NCBI GenBank assembly: GCA_002170355.2 | Contig: NHET02000026.1 | Coordinates: 1,513 to 7,713 of the forward strand | Direction: 5' to 3' | Length of the DNA stretch: 6,201 nucleotides | From: Gammaproteobacteria bacterium TMED92 | Lineage (GTDB): Bacteria; Pseudomonadota; Gammaproteobacteria; Pseudomonadales; Azotimanducaceae | Shown: positions 1 through 5,435 of the stretch, one piece after another | Numbering within the stretch: the stretch's first letter is position 1 | Layout: the number at the start of each line of letters is the position of its first letter | Translations under genes and position numbers: made by a program | Notes under the pieces: generated by a model | Seen by the model: only the letters and a program-made list of their open reading frames with translations | Told to the model about the DNA's origin: nothing | The model's database searches: none

Positions 1-62
1 GCGCCGACCAAAATAGCCAGAGCAAGATAGCGGCCGGCGTCGCTAAGATCGTTTCGGGTCAC
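1..62 (-). CDS. Possible start of a membrane protein, cut by window edge
   Basis: From a GTG at 62 the minus strand reads MTRNDLSDAGRYLALAILVG and stays open to the edge. The charged start followed by a hydrophobic run looks like the entry to a membrane helix. It would begin 24 nt after the four-cysteine protein. No clear ribosome site precedes it, and only about 20 residues are visible, so the call is weak. A plus-strand frame is also open here up to about position 101. Confidence 0.27.
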   Translation of the reverse strand, partial: MTRNDLSDAGRYLALAILVG

Positions 63-86
63 GGCAATGTTTCGCTCAAGTCTGGG

Positions 87-278
87 CTAAGAGCGTTGTA
101 GTTTAGCCTGAAACGACAGGCAATCCTTACCGGAGGATTGCTTAACCTCGATGCTTGGCAAGAGTTTGCTTTTGAAATTCAGACTTTTGCAGAGATAGGG
201 AAAATTTTTATCCCAACTGGTTTGAAAGTGTCTGCATTGCCAACAAGTTACGGAATTGGGCCGATTTGCGTCCGCCAT
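87..278 (-). CDS. Small four-cysteine conserved protein, function unknown
   Basis: This 63-residue protein starts 3 nt after the second MotB stop (TAACCCATG), so it is very probably translated from the same message, although no good ribosome site is seen. It contains CWQCRHF (12-18), SWDKNFPYLC (21-30), FKSKLLPSIEV (35-45) and SSGKDCLSF (48-56). The four cysteines at 12, 15, 30 and 53 suggest a small metal-binding, probably zinc, fold. From memory the pattern C-x2-C ... W-D ... P-x2-C ... F-K-S-K ... S-S-G-x2-C belongs to a small uncharacterised family in proteobacteria; I cannot confirm this without a search. There is no signal peptide or membrane segment, so it is expected in the cytoplasm. 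Gene identity is likely; function is not known and a role in motility is only suggested by position. Confidence 0.7.
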   Translation of the reverse strand: MADANRPNSVTCWQCRHFQTSWDKNFPYLCKSLNFKSKLLPSIEVKQSSGKDCLSFQAKLQRS

Positions 279-281
279 GGG

Positions 282-1364
282 TTACTGACCGACTTCGATC
301 TCGATCCGTCTGTTTTCGGCACGACCCTCGCGAGTTTCGTTGCTGGCAGCAGGGCGGGTATCTGCAAAGCCATATACGCGTAATCGACTTTGCAGAATAT
401 TTGGATCTTGCGACATAAAGTCGGCCACGGCGGAAGCCCGAGCTGATGATAGGTCCCAGTTACTGCGAAATCGGTCGCTGAACATAATAGGCACATCGTC
501 GGTATGACCAGAAACGGTGATTCGCTCTGGTGTGCCAGAAATTGCGTCGCGCACGCGACCAAGGGTTGGCAGGAAGCTTGGCCGCAGTGTTGCAAAGCCG
601 GAGTCAAAAGAATCTTGCGACGCTAACTTTATGACGATCTTCTTATCGATCATTTCGATTTTCGCCAATCCCGCATCAACTTCTTGTTGTAGGTTAATCT
701 TCAACGCCTCGAACTGCTGAGTAATGCGTTCTTCATAGCCTTCATCCCGAGCCAAGGTGGTTCGATCCAAATCGATGTGCTCAACCACGACCTCGGTCTC
801 AATCTCTGCTTGCACCTCGGCTATCTTGGCATAAAGCTCTAGCAGCTCTTGATCAATTTCACCTTCCTCCAACTCCGCATCGTCGTCGGCTACCTCGTCG
901 TTGTCCGACTCCCCCTGCACAGTCACCACCAGTTTGCCGTTCTCAGCTTTAAGCTCAACTTTGCCCGCAGCAACGGCATTAGCCAGGGTGTCTTTGAGAA
1001 TCTCCATGTCGGCGTATGTGTCGAACTGCCCGGCCAGCTCGGTAACCGCAAGAATCACCTCCTTTGGCACTTCCGCCGTGGTTTTCTCTTTGACCACAAA
1101 CGCTTGTTCGGTAGCTTGATTACGGAAGTTGATCGTATTTTCGACATCACCGACGGGTACCTCATCACCGCCTTGGTCGGTAAAAAGCCCCATGCTCTCC
1201 TGAAAAACAGACCCCAGCGCTCGCCATTCGTCCGGGTCGGCAACGCGGGTTTGCGACACCAACAACACAAAGAACGCCATCAGCAATGTTGCTAAATCAG
1301 CAAAGGTCGACATCCAGGGCGGTGAGCCTGGCGGGCATTCGGCGTCTTCGCTTACCTCACTCAT
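282..1364 (-). CDS. motB: Flagellar stator protein MotB, second copy
   Basis: This 360-residue MotB paralog begins MSEV like the first copy, pointing to tandem duplication followed by divergence. It has a shorter N-terminus and PPWMSTFADLATLLMAFF with the ion-binding Asp at residue 23. One membrane helix (about 19-37) is followed by a very acidic stretch (152-172) and a helical region (about 173-228). The OmpA/MotB domain carries GHTDD (286-290), SNWDLSSARA (301-310) and NRRIEI (351-356). Residues 123-150 resemble 221-248, an internal duplication also seen in the first copy. I place the start at 1364 rather than an upstream ATG at 1442, because homology to MotB begins there and the ATGAGTGA overlap with the first MotB stop is typical of coupled translation; no strong ribosome site is visible. 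Both key features (Asp, peptidoglycan motifs) are intact, so it should be functional, either as a second stator partner or as a heterodimer subunit. Confidence 0.92.
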   Translation of the reverse strand: MSEVSEDAECPPGSPPWMSTFADLATLLMAFFVLLVSQTRVADPDEWRALGSVFQESMGLFTDQGGDEVPVGDVENTINFRNQATEQAFVVKEKTTAEVPKEVILAVTELAGQFDTYADMEILKDTLANAVAAGKVELKAENGKLVVTVQGESDNDEVADDDAELEEGEIDQELLELYAKIAEVQAEIETEVVVEHIDLDRTTLARDEGYEERITQQFEALKINLQQEVDAGLAKIEMIDKKIVIKLASQDSFDSGFATLRPSFLPTLGRVRDAISGTPERITVSGHTDDVPIMFSDRFRSNWDLSSARASAVADFMSQDPNILQSRLRVYGFADTRPAASNETREGRAENRRIEIEVGQ

Positions 1365-2487
1365 CCAAATACAACTCGATGCGTCGGTTTTTGGCGCGAC
1401 CCTCTGAACTATCGTTAGCAGCAATAGGCTTGGTGTCGGCAAGTCCCCTTATGGTCAGTCTTCCGGTTTCTAGGTTCGTGTTATCGGTCAAATAATCGGC
1501 GACCGCTGCCGCACGCGCTGCGGAGAGGTCAAAATTCGATTTATAGCGGTCACTGAAACCCACCATTTGATTGTCGGTATGACCCTCAACACGAATGACC
1601 CCGATAGTGCTCTCCAAAGCGCTACCAACTCGCAACAGGGTCGTCTCGAAATTGCGGCTCAGAGTGGCTTCACCAGAGACAAAACTGTCTGCCTTGGTAA
1701 GGCGAATAAGAACGCTGTCGCCCTGTTTTTCCACTTCAGCAATGCCGTCTTTTATTTCCTCAGACAAGGCAGATTTAATTTCTTCGACGCTGCTCAATGT
1801 CGTTACCTCTCGGCCCTTTGCCTCCCAGCCAGGCTCGCGCTTGAGCACAATGTTAGAGGTAGCGAATGTTGTAAGGTCATGTATTTTTTTTGCCACCTCG
1901 ATAGTCTCTTGAGTAACGCCACCTTTGGCGCGACCGTCTTTGCCTTTTGCGCCGTCGTCGCCCTCGGTCATTTCTACGACGATCTTCTCGTCCTCTAAGG
2001 TGACATTAACTTGTCCGGTTTCGATTTCGTTTTCTAGTTCTTCAAGGACCTGTATATATTCACCTTGAATGTTCGATACCGCGTCACCGCGTTCGGTCAT
2101 CTGTTTAATATAGTCTTGGGTCGTGTCGGCAGAGTTTTGGGTTGCGTCTGAGGCGATGGTATTTTCAGCGTCAGACGGGGTGTAGTCGGTTTCCAGCAGT
2201 GTTTCGCCCATGGGTATTTCCAGTTTCGGCACGATACGTTCTACGCCGAATGCCAACGCAACCGAGCCCATAACGGTTTCCATGCGTGGCGAATCGACCA
2301 CTGAGCGTGCCAGGATCAACACAAAGAAAGCCATGAGTAGCGTACCCAGGTCCGAGAATGTGGCCATCCATGGTGGTGCCATGCTTGGACACTCTTCCTC
2401 ATCGAGGTTGAGCTCAGGCGCTTGCGGTGCCGTGGCGTTATCGTCAGGAGCGTCAAGATCGGCTCCGTCAGCTGTAACTTCACTCAC
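1357..2487 (-). CDS. motB: Flagellar stator protein MotB, first copy
   Basis: The 376-residue protein has the MotB plan, but is longer than the usual roughly 310 residues. It has an acidic cytoplasmic N-terminus (1-38) and the plug-type entry PPWMATFSDLGTLLMAFF, with the ion-binding Asp at residue 46. One membrane helix follows (about 42-61), then a long periplasmic linker. The C-terminal OmpA/MotB peptidoglycan-binding domain is marked by GHTD (302-305), SNFDLSAARA (317-326) and NRRIEL (367-372). The linker contains a segment (151-177) resembling the one leading into the OmpA fold (241-267) at exactly 90 residues offset. Translation starts at GTG directly after the motA TAG, with AGGA 10 nt upstream inside motA, so coupling is likely. 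The stop overlaps the second MotB gene by 8 nt. It anchors the MotA ring to the cell wall. The family call is firm; the extended linker is unusual. Confidence 0.93.
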   Translation of the reverse strand: MSEVTADGADLDAPDDNATAPQAPELNLDEEECPSMAPPWMATFSDLGTLLMAFFVLILARSVVDSPRMETVMGSVALAFGVERIVPKLEIPMGETLLETDYTPSDAENTIASDATQNSADTTQDYIKQMTERGDAVSNIQGEYIQVLEELENEIETGQVNVTLEDEKIVVEMTEGDDGAKGKDGRAKGGVTQETIEVAKKIHDLTTFATSNIVLKREPGWEAKGREVTTLSSVEEIKSALSEEIKDGIAEVEKQGDSVLIRLTKADSFVSGEATLSRNFETTLLRVGSALESTIGVIRVEGHTDNQMVGFSDRYKSNFDLSAARAAAVADYLTDNTNLETGRLTIRGLADTKPIAANDSSEGRAKNRRIELYLDE

Positions 2488-3261
2488 CTAGGCGGCTTCC
2501 TGCTCCGCGGCCAGCTCCGCACGAGCTTTGGGCGCAAGCCGGCTGGACAGACGGTCGGCAATAACCCGCGGGTTGGTATTAGCTTTGATCAGCAGTACAC
2601 CCTCTTTGATTAGCATAGAAGTTTGCGCGTCTGACTTTGAGTAGTGGTCAAGTTTTTCCGCCCATGGTTTGCACAAGCAATAGGCGACGATGGCGCCCCA
2701 CATAGTTGTGAGCAGCGCAATGGCGAAACTGTCGCCAATACCCTTTAGGTCGTCCATGTTCTTCAACATGCCCACCAGACCAATCATGGTACCGATCATG
2801 CCGAAAGAGGGCGCAACATCGGCCCAGAACTTCAGCATGTCCACGTAGACTTTCTCGCGCTCCCGAGTCAGCGCTATCTCGGTCGTGAGATTGGCGTCGA
2901 TCACTGCGGCGTCGACACCGTCAACCACCATATCAGTTGCTTTTTTTAGCACTGGATTGGCGATTTCAACGTTCTGCATTGCAATTGGGCCATCCCGACG
3001 ATTGATGTTCGCCAGTTCAACAATCTGGTTGACCATGTCGAGTGGCTTCGGCTGGGAATACACAATCACTTTGCCAAACGTGCCCAGCATGCCGAAGAAC
3101 TCGCCCATGCTGTTGCGCATAAACGTCACCATCAGCGAACCCCCTAGGACGAATGCGACGACGACGGCATCAAAAAAACCGCCCATAAACGGCACGCCGG
3201 TGGCGCTGATTTGGTTGTAGATTAAAAAGGTAGCGACCGCGAGACCAATGACTGTAGGCAC
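2488..3261 (-). CDS. motA: PomA-type flagellar motor stator protein MotA
   Basis: The 257-residue protein matches the short PomA branch of MotA (about 250 residues) rather than E. coli MotA (295). Four membrane segments are visible at about residues 4-20, 29-48, 151-167 and 178-198. A cytoplasmic loop lies between segments 2 and 3, with NRRDG near residue 87 and VDGVDAAVIDANL before the third segment. Segment 3 is preceded by WADVAPSFGMIGT, with the conserved Pro 151. Thr158 and Thr185-Thr186 sit at the positions of the polar residues linked to sodium passage in PomA, so a sodium-driven stator is plausible but not proven. MotA surrounds a MotB dimer and contacts the rotor protein FliG through its loop. 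The GTG start is chosen from the AAAGGA site 7 nt upstream. Its TAG stop abuts the next start codon, so motA and the MotB genes form one operon. Confidence 0.93.
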   Translation of the reverse strand: MPTVIGLAVATFLIYNQISATGVPFMGGFFDAVVVAFVLGGSLMVTFMRNSMGEFFGMLGTFGKVIVYSQPKPLDMVNQIVELANINRRDGPIAMQNVEIANPVLKKATDMVVDGVDAAVIDANLTTEIALTREREKVYVDMLKFWADVAPSFGMIGTMIGLVGMLKNMDDLKGIGDSFAIALLTTMWGAIVAYCLCKPWAEKLDHYSKSDAQTSMLIKEGVLLIKANTNPRVIADRLSSRLAPKARAELAAEQEAA

Positions 3262-3265
3262 AGAA

Positions 3266-3280
3266 AATTCCTTTGGAATT
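3266..3280 (-). promoter_or_regulatory. Perfect inverted repeat enclosing the motA ribosome binding site
   Basis: The minus strand reads AATTCCAAAGGAATT: a 6-bp stem with a 3-base loop. The AAAGGA Shine-Dalgarno of motA spans the loop and 3' arm and ends 7 nt before the GTG start at 3261. Folding would partly hide the site. The stem is A/T rich, so any effect would be mild or temperature dependent; that part is inference. Confidence 0.4.
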
Positions 3281-3361
3281 AAGAGTAGAACGTTATGGAC
3301 AGCAGACCCAATTGATCAGCAGATGGGTGGTCGTTGTCAACCAAAAACTAACGTTTCAGGG

Positions 3362-3384
3362 AGCCGAGCATCAATACGCTCGCT
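3362..3384 (-). terminator. Weak hairpin downstream of FliS-D
   Basis: CGAGC (3382-3378) pairs with GCTCG (3369-3365) around an 8-nt loop on the minus strand, and the stem can be extended past one bulge. The first run of T residues (3348-3344) comes only about 15 nt later, so this is at best an imperfect terminator or a transcript-end stabiliser between FliS-D and motA. Confidence 0.2.
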
Positions 3385-3390
3385 ACCGAT

Positions 3391-3771
3391 TTATTTGACG
3401 GTGTGCCAGGCCAGCCGTAACTCGTCTAGGGCTTCGTAAATGGATGCAATGGCCCGGGCGTCTCTCTCGTCTTTCGCTTTTTTCAGGCTAGCGGCGATGG
3501 TGGTGTAAGTGGCGAACAAGCTGTGAGCAAGCTCGTTGTCACTGTCAGTATCTAAAACAAAGCGCAACGACAGAACGATTTGCAATGCATGCAGTGCGGA
3601 CTGGTGAAAGGCCTGCTCATCATTGCCCTCTAAAGACTGCATGGCCGTTCTCAGAAGCACGCACGCCTTATCAAACAGCATAGTCACAAGCTCGGTGGCT
3701 GACGTCGCGCTAGCGACTTTTTGTTCTTCCACTTTTGCATAAGCTTGCACCGCTTTGCTCGTCTTTTTCAT
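3391..3771 (-). CDS. FliS-like protein, paralog D
   Basis: The 126-residue protein has FliS length and pattern: AVQAYAKVEEQKV near the N-terminus (7-19), ATELVTMLFDKA (25-36), HALQIVLSLRFVLDT (61-75), DNELAHSLFATYTTIAASLKKA (78-99) and a terminal YEALDELRLAWHTVK (112-126). It is closest by eye to paralog B in its C-terminal ELR-AWH segment, and shares the L-x-DKA-C-x-L helix with paralog C. The ATG at 3771 has a weak AGG ribosome binding site about 6 nt upstream. A hairpin and T tract lie just before it, so it may depend on read-through from the array or on an unseen promoter. MotA begins 129 nt downstream, which makes this the paralog most likely to share a transcript with the motor genes. 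FliS family membership is likely; the client is unknown. Confidence 0.82.
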   Translation of the reverse strand: MKKTSKAVQAYAKVEEQKVASATSATELVTMLFDKACVLLRTAMQSLEGNDEQAFHQSALHALQIVLSLRFVLDTDSDNELAHSLFATYTTIAASLKKAKDERDARAIASIYEALDELRLAWHTVK

Positions 3772-3794
3772 TCTGGCCTGGTTCTTGGTACCAG

Positions 3795-3817
3795 AAAAAA
3801 ACTAGCAGGTTCTGCTG
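3795..3817 (-). terminator. Probable Rho-independent terminator between FliS-C and FliS-D
   Basis: On the minus strand AGCAG (3816-3812) pairs with CTGCT (3808-3804) across an AAC loop, followed by AG and seven T residues (3801-3795). The 5-bp stem is short, so termination may be partial. It would end or attenuate the FliS-A/B/C transcript 24 nt before the start codon of FliS-D. Confidence 0.45.
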
Positions 3818-3870
3818 CAGGCGACAAACCCGTCTTTGTGTACATATTCATGTAACGCGACCGAAGTGAA

Positions 3871-4293
3871 TTATGGCGTTTGGTCGATAGCCAGATTTGC
3901 AACGCCTTGCTCTTTGCCTGCGATGGTTTCCCAAGCGGCTCGAAGCTCGGACACAGCTTCATATAGTTTGCCCAACTCAACTTTGCTCTTTGCTCGTTTT
4001 GTCTTGAACAGAGCACTGGCCATAACGCCTTAGGTTTCTGATAAATGCAGTGCAGCCTCACCACCCTTTTCGATATCGAGAATGCCCCTTAGGGCGAGCA
4101 CAATTTGCGTTGCATGCGTAGTGGCTTCATGGAACAGCTCAAGGTTGTCACTATCCAAAGCGTTACTGGCCTGGCGCACCAGGGTGCATGCTTTGTCGTA
4201 CAGCAACGCAATCATGGGTTCGGGCGTTTGTTGTTCTACTCGCGATTGTGCGTCCAACATGCTTTGATTGCGAATTGCGTTACTAGCTCGCAT
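3871..4293 (-). pseudogene. FliS-like paralog C interrupted by one in-frame TAA
   Basis: The ATG at 4293 follows a strong AAGGGA ribosome binding site with 6-nt spacing, which decides the start against an upstream ATG at 4395. Eighty-seven residues of FliS pattern follow: TPEPMIALLYDKA (23-35), ATQIVLALRGILD (61-73) and EKGGEAALHLSET (75-87). A TAA then occurs at 4032-4030. Reading on in the same frame gives 52 more residues (GVMASALFKTKR..., then KLYEAVSELRAAWETIAG) to a second TAA at 3873-3871. These continue the alignment to paralogs A, B and D without a gap. The TAA falls where the others have the Tyr of QTYSAI, LTYTVI and ATYTTI, so one third-base change in a Tyr codon explains it. An ATG at 4023, preceded by AAGG, could restart translation of a 50-residue C-terminal piece. 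It may be a recent pseudogene, a split gene or a sequencing error. Confidence 0.85.
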
Positions 4294-4376
4294 GGCGCTT
4301 CCCTTCTGTAATTCTTCTGGATTAGCTACGCCACAGGGTGGTCGCTTGACACCAATAGTGGTGCCCAAAGCGTTGA

Positions 4377-4407
4377 TTAGGCAACGGTTAGGCAACGGTT
4401 AGGCAAC
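4377..4407. repeat. 11-bp tandem repeat, 2.8 copies, across the stop codon of FliS-B
   Basis: The + strand unit TTAGGCAACGG is present at 4377-4387 and 4388-4398, followed by nine bases of a third copy to 4407. On the minus strand each unit reads GTTGCCTAACC, so the last codons and TAA stop of FliS-B have been copied twice into the spacer. This looks like slippage or unequal exchange downstream of the coding end. It adds spacer length before FliS-C without changing the B protein. Confidence 0.85.
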
Positions 4408-4857
4408 TGAATGCCAAGCAGTCCGAAGCTCATCTAAAGCCCTGTTGATGGTTACAATTGCTTCTAAATCTTTCTCTTCCCGAGCTTTCCGCAAGCTAGT
4501 GGCGATCACCGTATAGGTGAGAAACATATCTGCGGAAAGATGCTTGTTAGATCTGGTGTCCAGCAAACATCGCAACGATAAGATAATTTGCGACGCATGA
4601 AGGGTGGCGTTTTGAAAAGATTCGGCATCGTTTTTTTGAAGGCTAAGAGCCGCTGTACCAAGCAGAGAACAGGCTTTCTCCATTAACCGTGCCATAAGGG
4701 AAGCAGGAGAACTAACGGCCTCTGATAACTCTTGCGGCTGCCCAGCGCTGCGTGCCCTAAAATACGAGGCGGTGTTAAGAGCATGGTTTGTCTCGAACAA
4801 GCTTTTGTGTGTGTCTAATTCCGGGAACACAACCTGATTTAATATAGATGCCTGCAT
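4399..4857 (-). CDS. FliS-like protein, paralog B, with extended N-terminus
   Basis: This 152-residue protein is FliS-like but carries roughly 25 extra N-terminal residues compared with its neighbours. The FliS core begins near residue 26. It contains SSPASLMARLMEKA (49-62), ASQIILSLRCLLDT (88-101), a FLTYTVIATSLRKA stretch (112-125) and a terminal ALDELRTAWHSVA (140-152) that closely resembles paralog D. The GGELA signature of canonical FliS is replaced by SNKHLSA. The ATG at 4857 has only a G-rich stretch (GGGGGG) about 10 nt upstream rather than a good Shine-Dalgarno. A shorter product starting at an in-frame GTG (codon 10) or TTG (codon 20) is therefore possible. It probably shares the transcript of paralog A. 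The role is likely flagellin or related chaperoning by family; cognate client unknown. Confidence 0.78.
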   Translation of the reverse strand: MQASILNQVVFPELDTHKSLFETNHALNTASYFRARSAGQPQELSEAVSSPASLMARLMEKACSLLGTAALSLQKNDAESFQNATLHASQIILSLRCLLDTRSNKHLSADMFLTYTVIATSLRKAREEKDLEAIVTINRALDELRTAWHSVA

Positions 4858-4942
4858 TGACGCAATTGCCCCCCATATAAATAGAGCTAGATTTATTATC
4901 GCGCTGAGACGCCAGCTAGTATGTGATGCCTATCAGCACTAA

Positions 4943-5326
4943 CTAGGACGCCGCAATCACCTTCCAGCCGTCGCGAATCTCGCCTACCGCGCTGGTAATT
5001 TTGCTCAAGTCTTTAACATCCTTACTTTTCTTGATTTTGAAAACGCTGGACGCGATCGCGCTGTACGTTTGATAGAGCTGGTCTGCCAATTCGCCGCCTG
5101 ATTCCATATCCAAAAGTTCGCGCAGAGATAAAATAATTTGCACAACCTTAGTCGTGCTCTCGTAGAACGGCTCATCATTGCCGCATTCAATGGCAGCATT
5201 TGCTTGCTTTAGTAGAGAGTGGGCCTTCTCTAGAAGTAGTAGAATGAGCTTCTCGGGGCTTTGCGATTCAGTTAAGCCTTGAGTGTCTATAGCTTGGTAA
5301 CTCTGTAGTGCTGTTCGAGGAGCCAT
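4943..5326 (-). CDS. fliS: FliS-like flagellin export chaperone, paralog A
   Basis: The 127-residue protein has the length and pattern of FliS, the cytoplasmic helical-bundle chaperone that binds the flagellin C-terminus and passes it to the export gate. Family features are an N-terminal Tyr-Gln (residues 10-11), SPEKLILLLLEKA (23-35), a QIILSLRELLD helix (63-73), the SGGELADQLYQTY segment (76-88) and a C-terminal helix with a Trp (121). It is the most canonical of the four paralogs, since it keeps both the SPE-LI and GGELA signatures. The ATG at 5326 is preceded by AAGGA, but with a rather long 11-nt spacing. It is the first gene after the FliA promoter and lies 85 nt upstream of paralog B. 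fliD and flagellin genes, the usual neighbours, are absent here. The FliS family call is strong; whether it serves flagellin or another client is not shown. Confidence 0.87.
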   Translation of the reverse strand: MAPRTALQSYQAIDTQGLTESQSPEKLILLLLEKAHSLLKQANAAIECGNDEPFYESTTKVVQIILSLRELLDMESGGELADQLYQTYSAIASSVFKIKKSKDVKDLSKITSAVGEIRDGWKVIAAS

Positions 5327-5328
5327 AG

Positions 5329-5402
5329 CGGTGCGGATCCTTAATTATTTTCTACAGTACCAATCGGTGGTGAACTCGAAAACTTTAAGCCCCGGTGCGG
5401 AT
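5329..5402. repeat. 10-bp direct repeat flanking the FliA promoter
   Basis: The + strand word CGGTGCGGAT occurs at 5329-5338 and again at 5393-5402, 64 bp apart. One copy lies just upstream of the FliA -35 element and the other between the FliS-A ribosome binding site and its start codon. It could be a regulator site, a trace of a local insertion or duplication, or chance. The match is exact but short. Confidence 0.4.
5361..5387 (-). promoter_or_regulatory. FliA (sigma-28) flagellar class 3 promoter
   Basis: On the minus strand the -35 element TAAAGTTT (5387-5380) matches the enterobacterial sigma-28 consensus at 8 of 8 positions. It is followed by an exact 11-nt spacer and the -10 element ACCGATTG (5368-5361), which matches GCCGATAA at 5 of 8 positions including the core CCGAT. 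The expected transcript start is near 5355, giving a leader of about 30 nt before FliS-A at 5326. I found no second element of this quality in the window. It would place the FliS array under late flagellar control. Confidence 0.75.
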
Positions 5403-5435
5403 TTAGTTCTGAACCAATAGGACAATCGCTGGTAT

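Noticed and set aside
120..141. 8-bp perfect inverted repeat GCAATCCT / AGGATTGC with a 6-base loop
   Set aside because: It lies inside the four-cysteine protein's coding region with no T tract after it on the coding strand; most likely chance, though the stem is longer than expected.
849..1295. Plus-strand open frame of 148 codons
   Set aside because: It lies entirely antisense to the second MotB, whose frame carries clear family motifs, and its own translation shows no recognisable pattern.
1365..1442. Upstream start for the second MotB
   Set aside because: The added 26 residues lie within the end of the first MotB in another frame, have no MotB similarity, and the ATGAGTGA overlap start fits better.
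1567..1998. Plus-strand open frame of 143 codons
   Set aside because: Antisense to the first MotB and without domain-like features.
3312..3340. Possible sigma-70 promoter before motA with TTGACA at 3340-3335
   Set aside because: The -35 is perfect, but the best -10 at 17 nt spacing is GATCAA, matching only 3 of 6 bases; not enough to call.
3768..4064. A 98-residue minus-strand open frame across the FliS-C 3' half
   Set aside because: It is in a different frame from FliS-C, has no family pattern, and the true continuation is the in-frame stretch after the TAA. FliS-C is interrupted by a stop, not by a frameshift.
4294..4395. Upstream start for FliS-C
   Set aside because: The ATG at 4293 has a strong AAGGGA site and gives normal FliS length; the upstream part begins in the 11-bp repeat.
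4294..4398. Sigma-28 promoter sought in front of FliS-C
   Set aside because: The best candidate (TCAAGCGA with a poor -10) matches only half of the -35 consensus.
4895..4900. GATAAT -10-like element upstream of FliS-B
   Set aside because: No acceptable -35 or sigma-28 element at the right distance.
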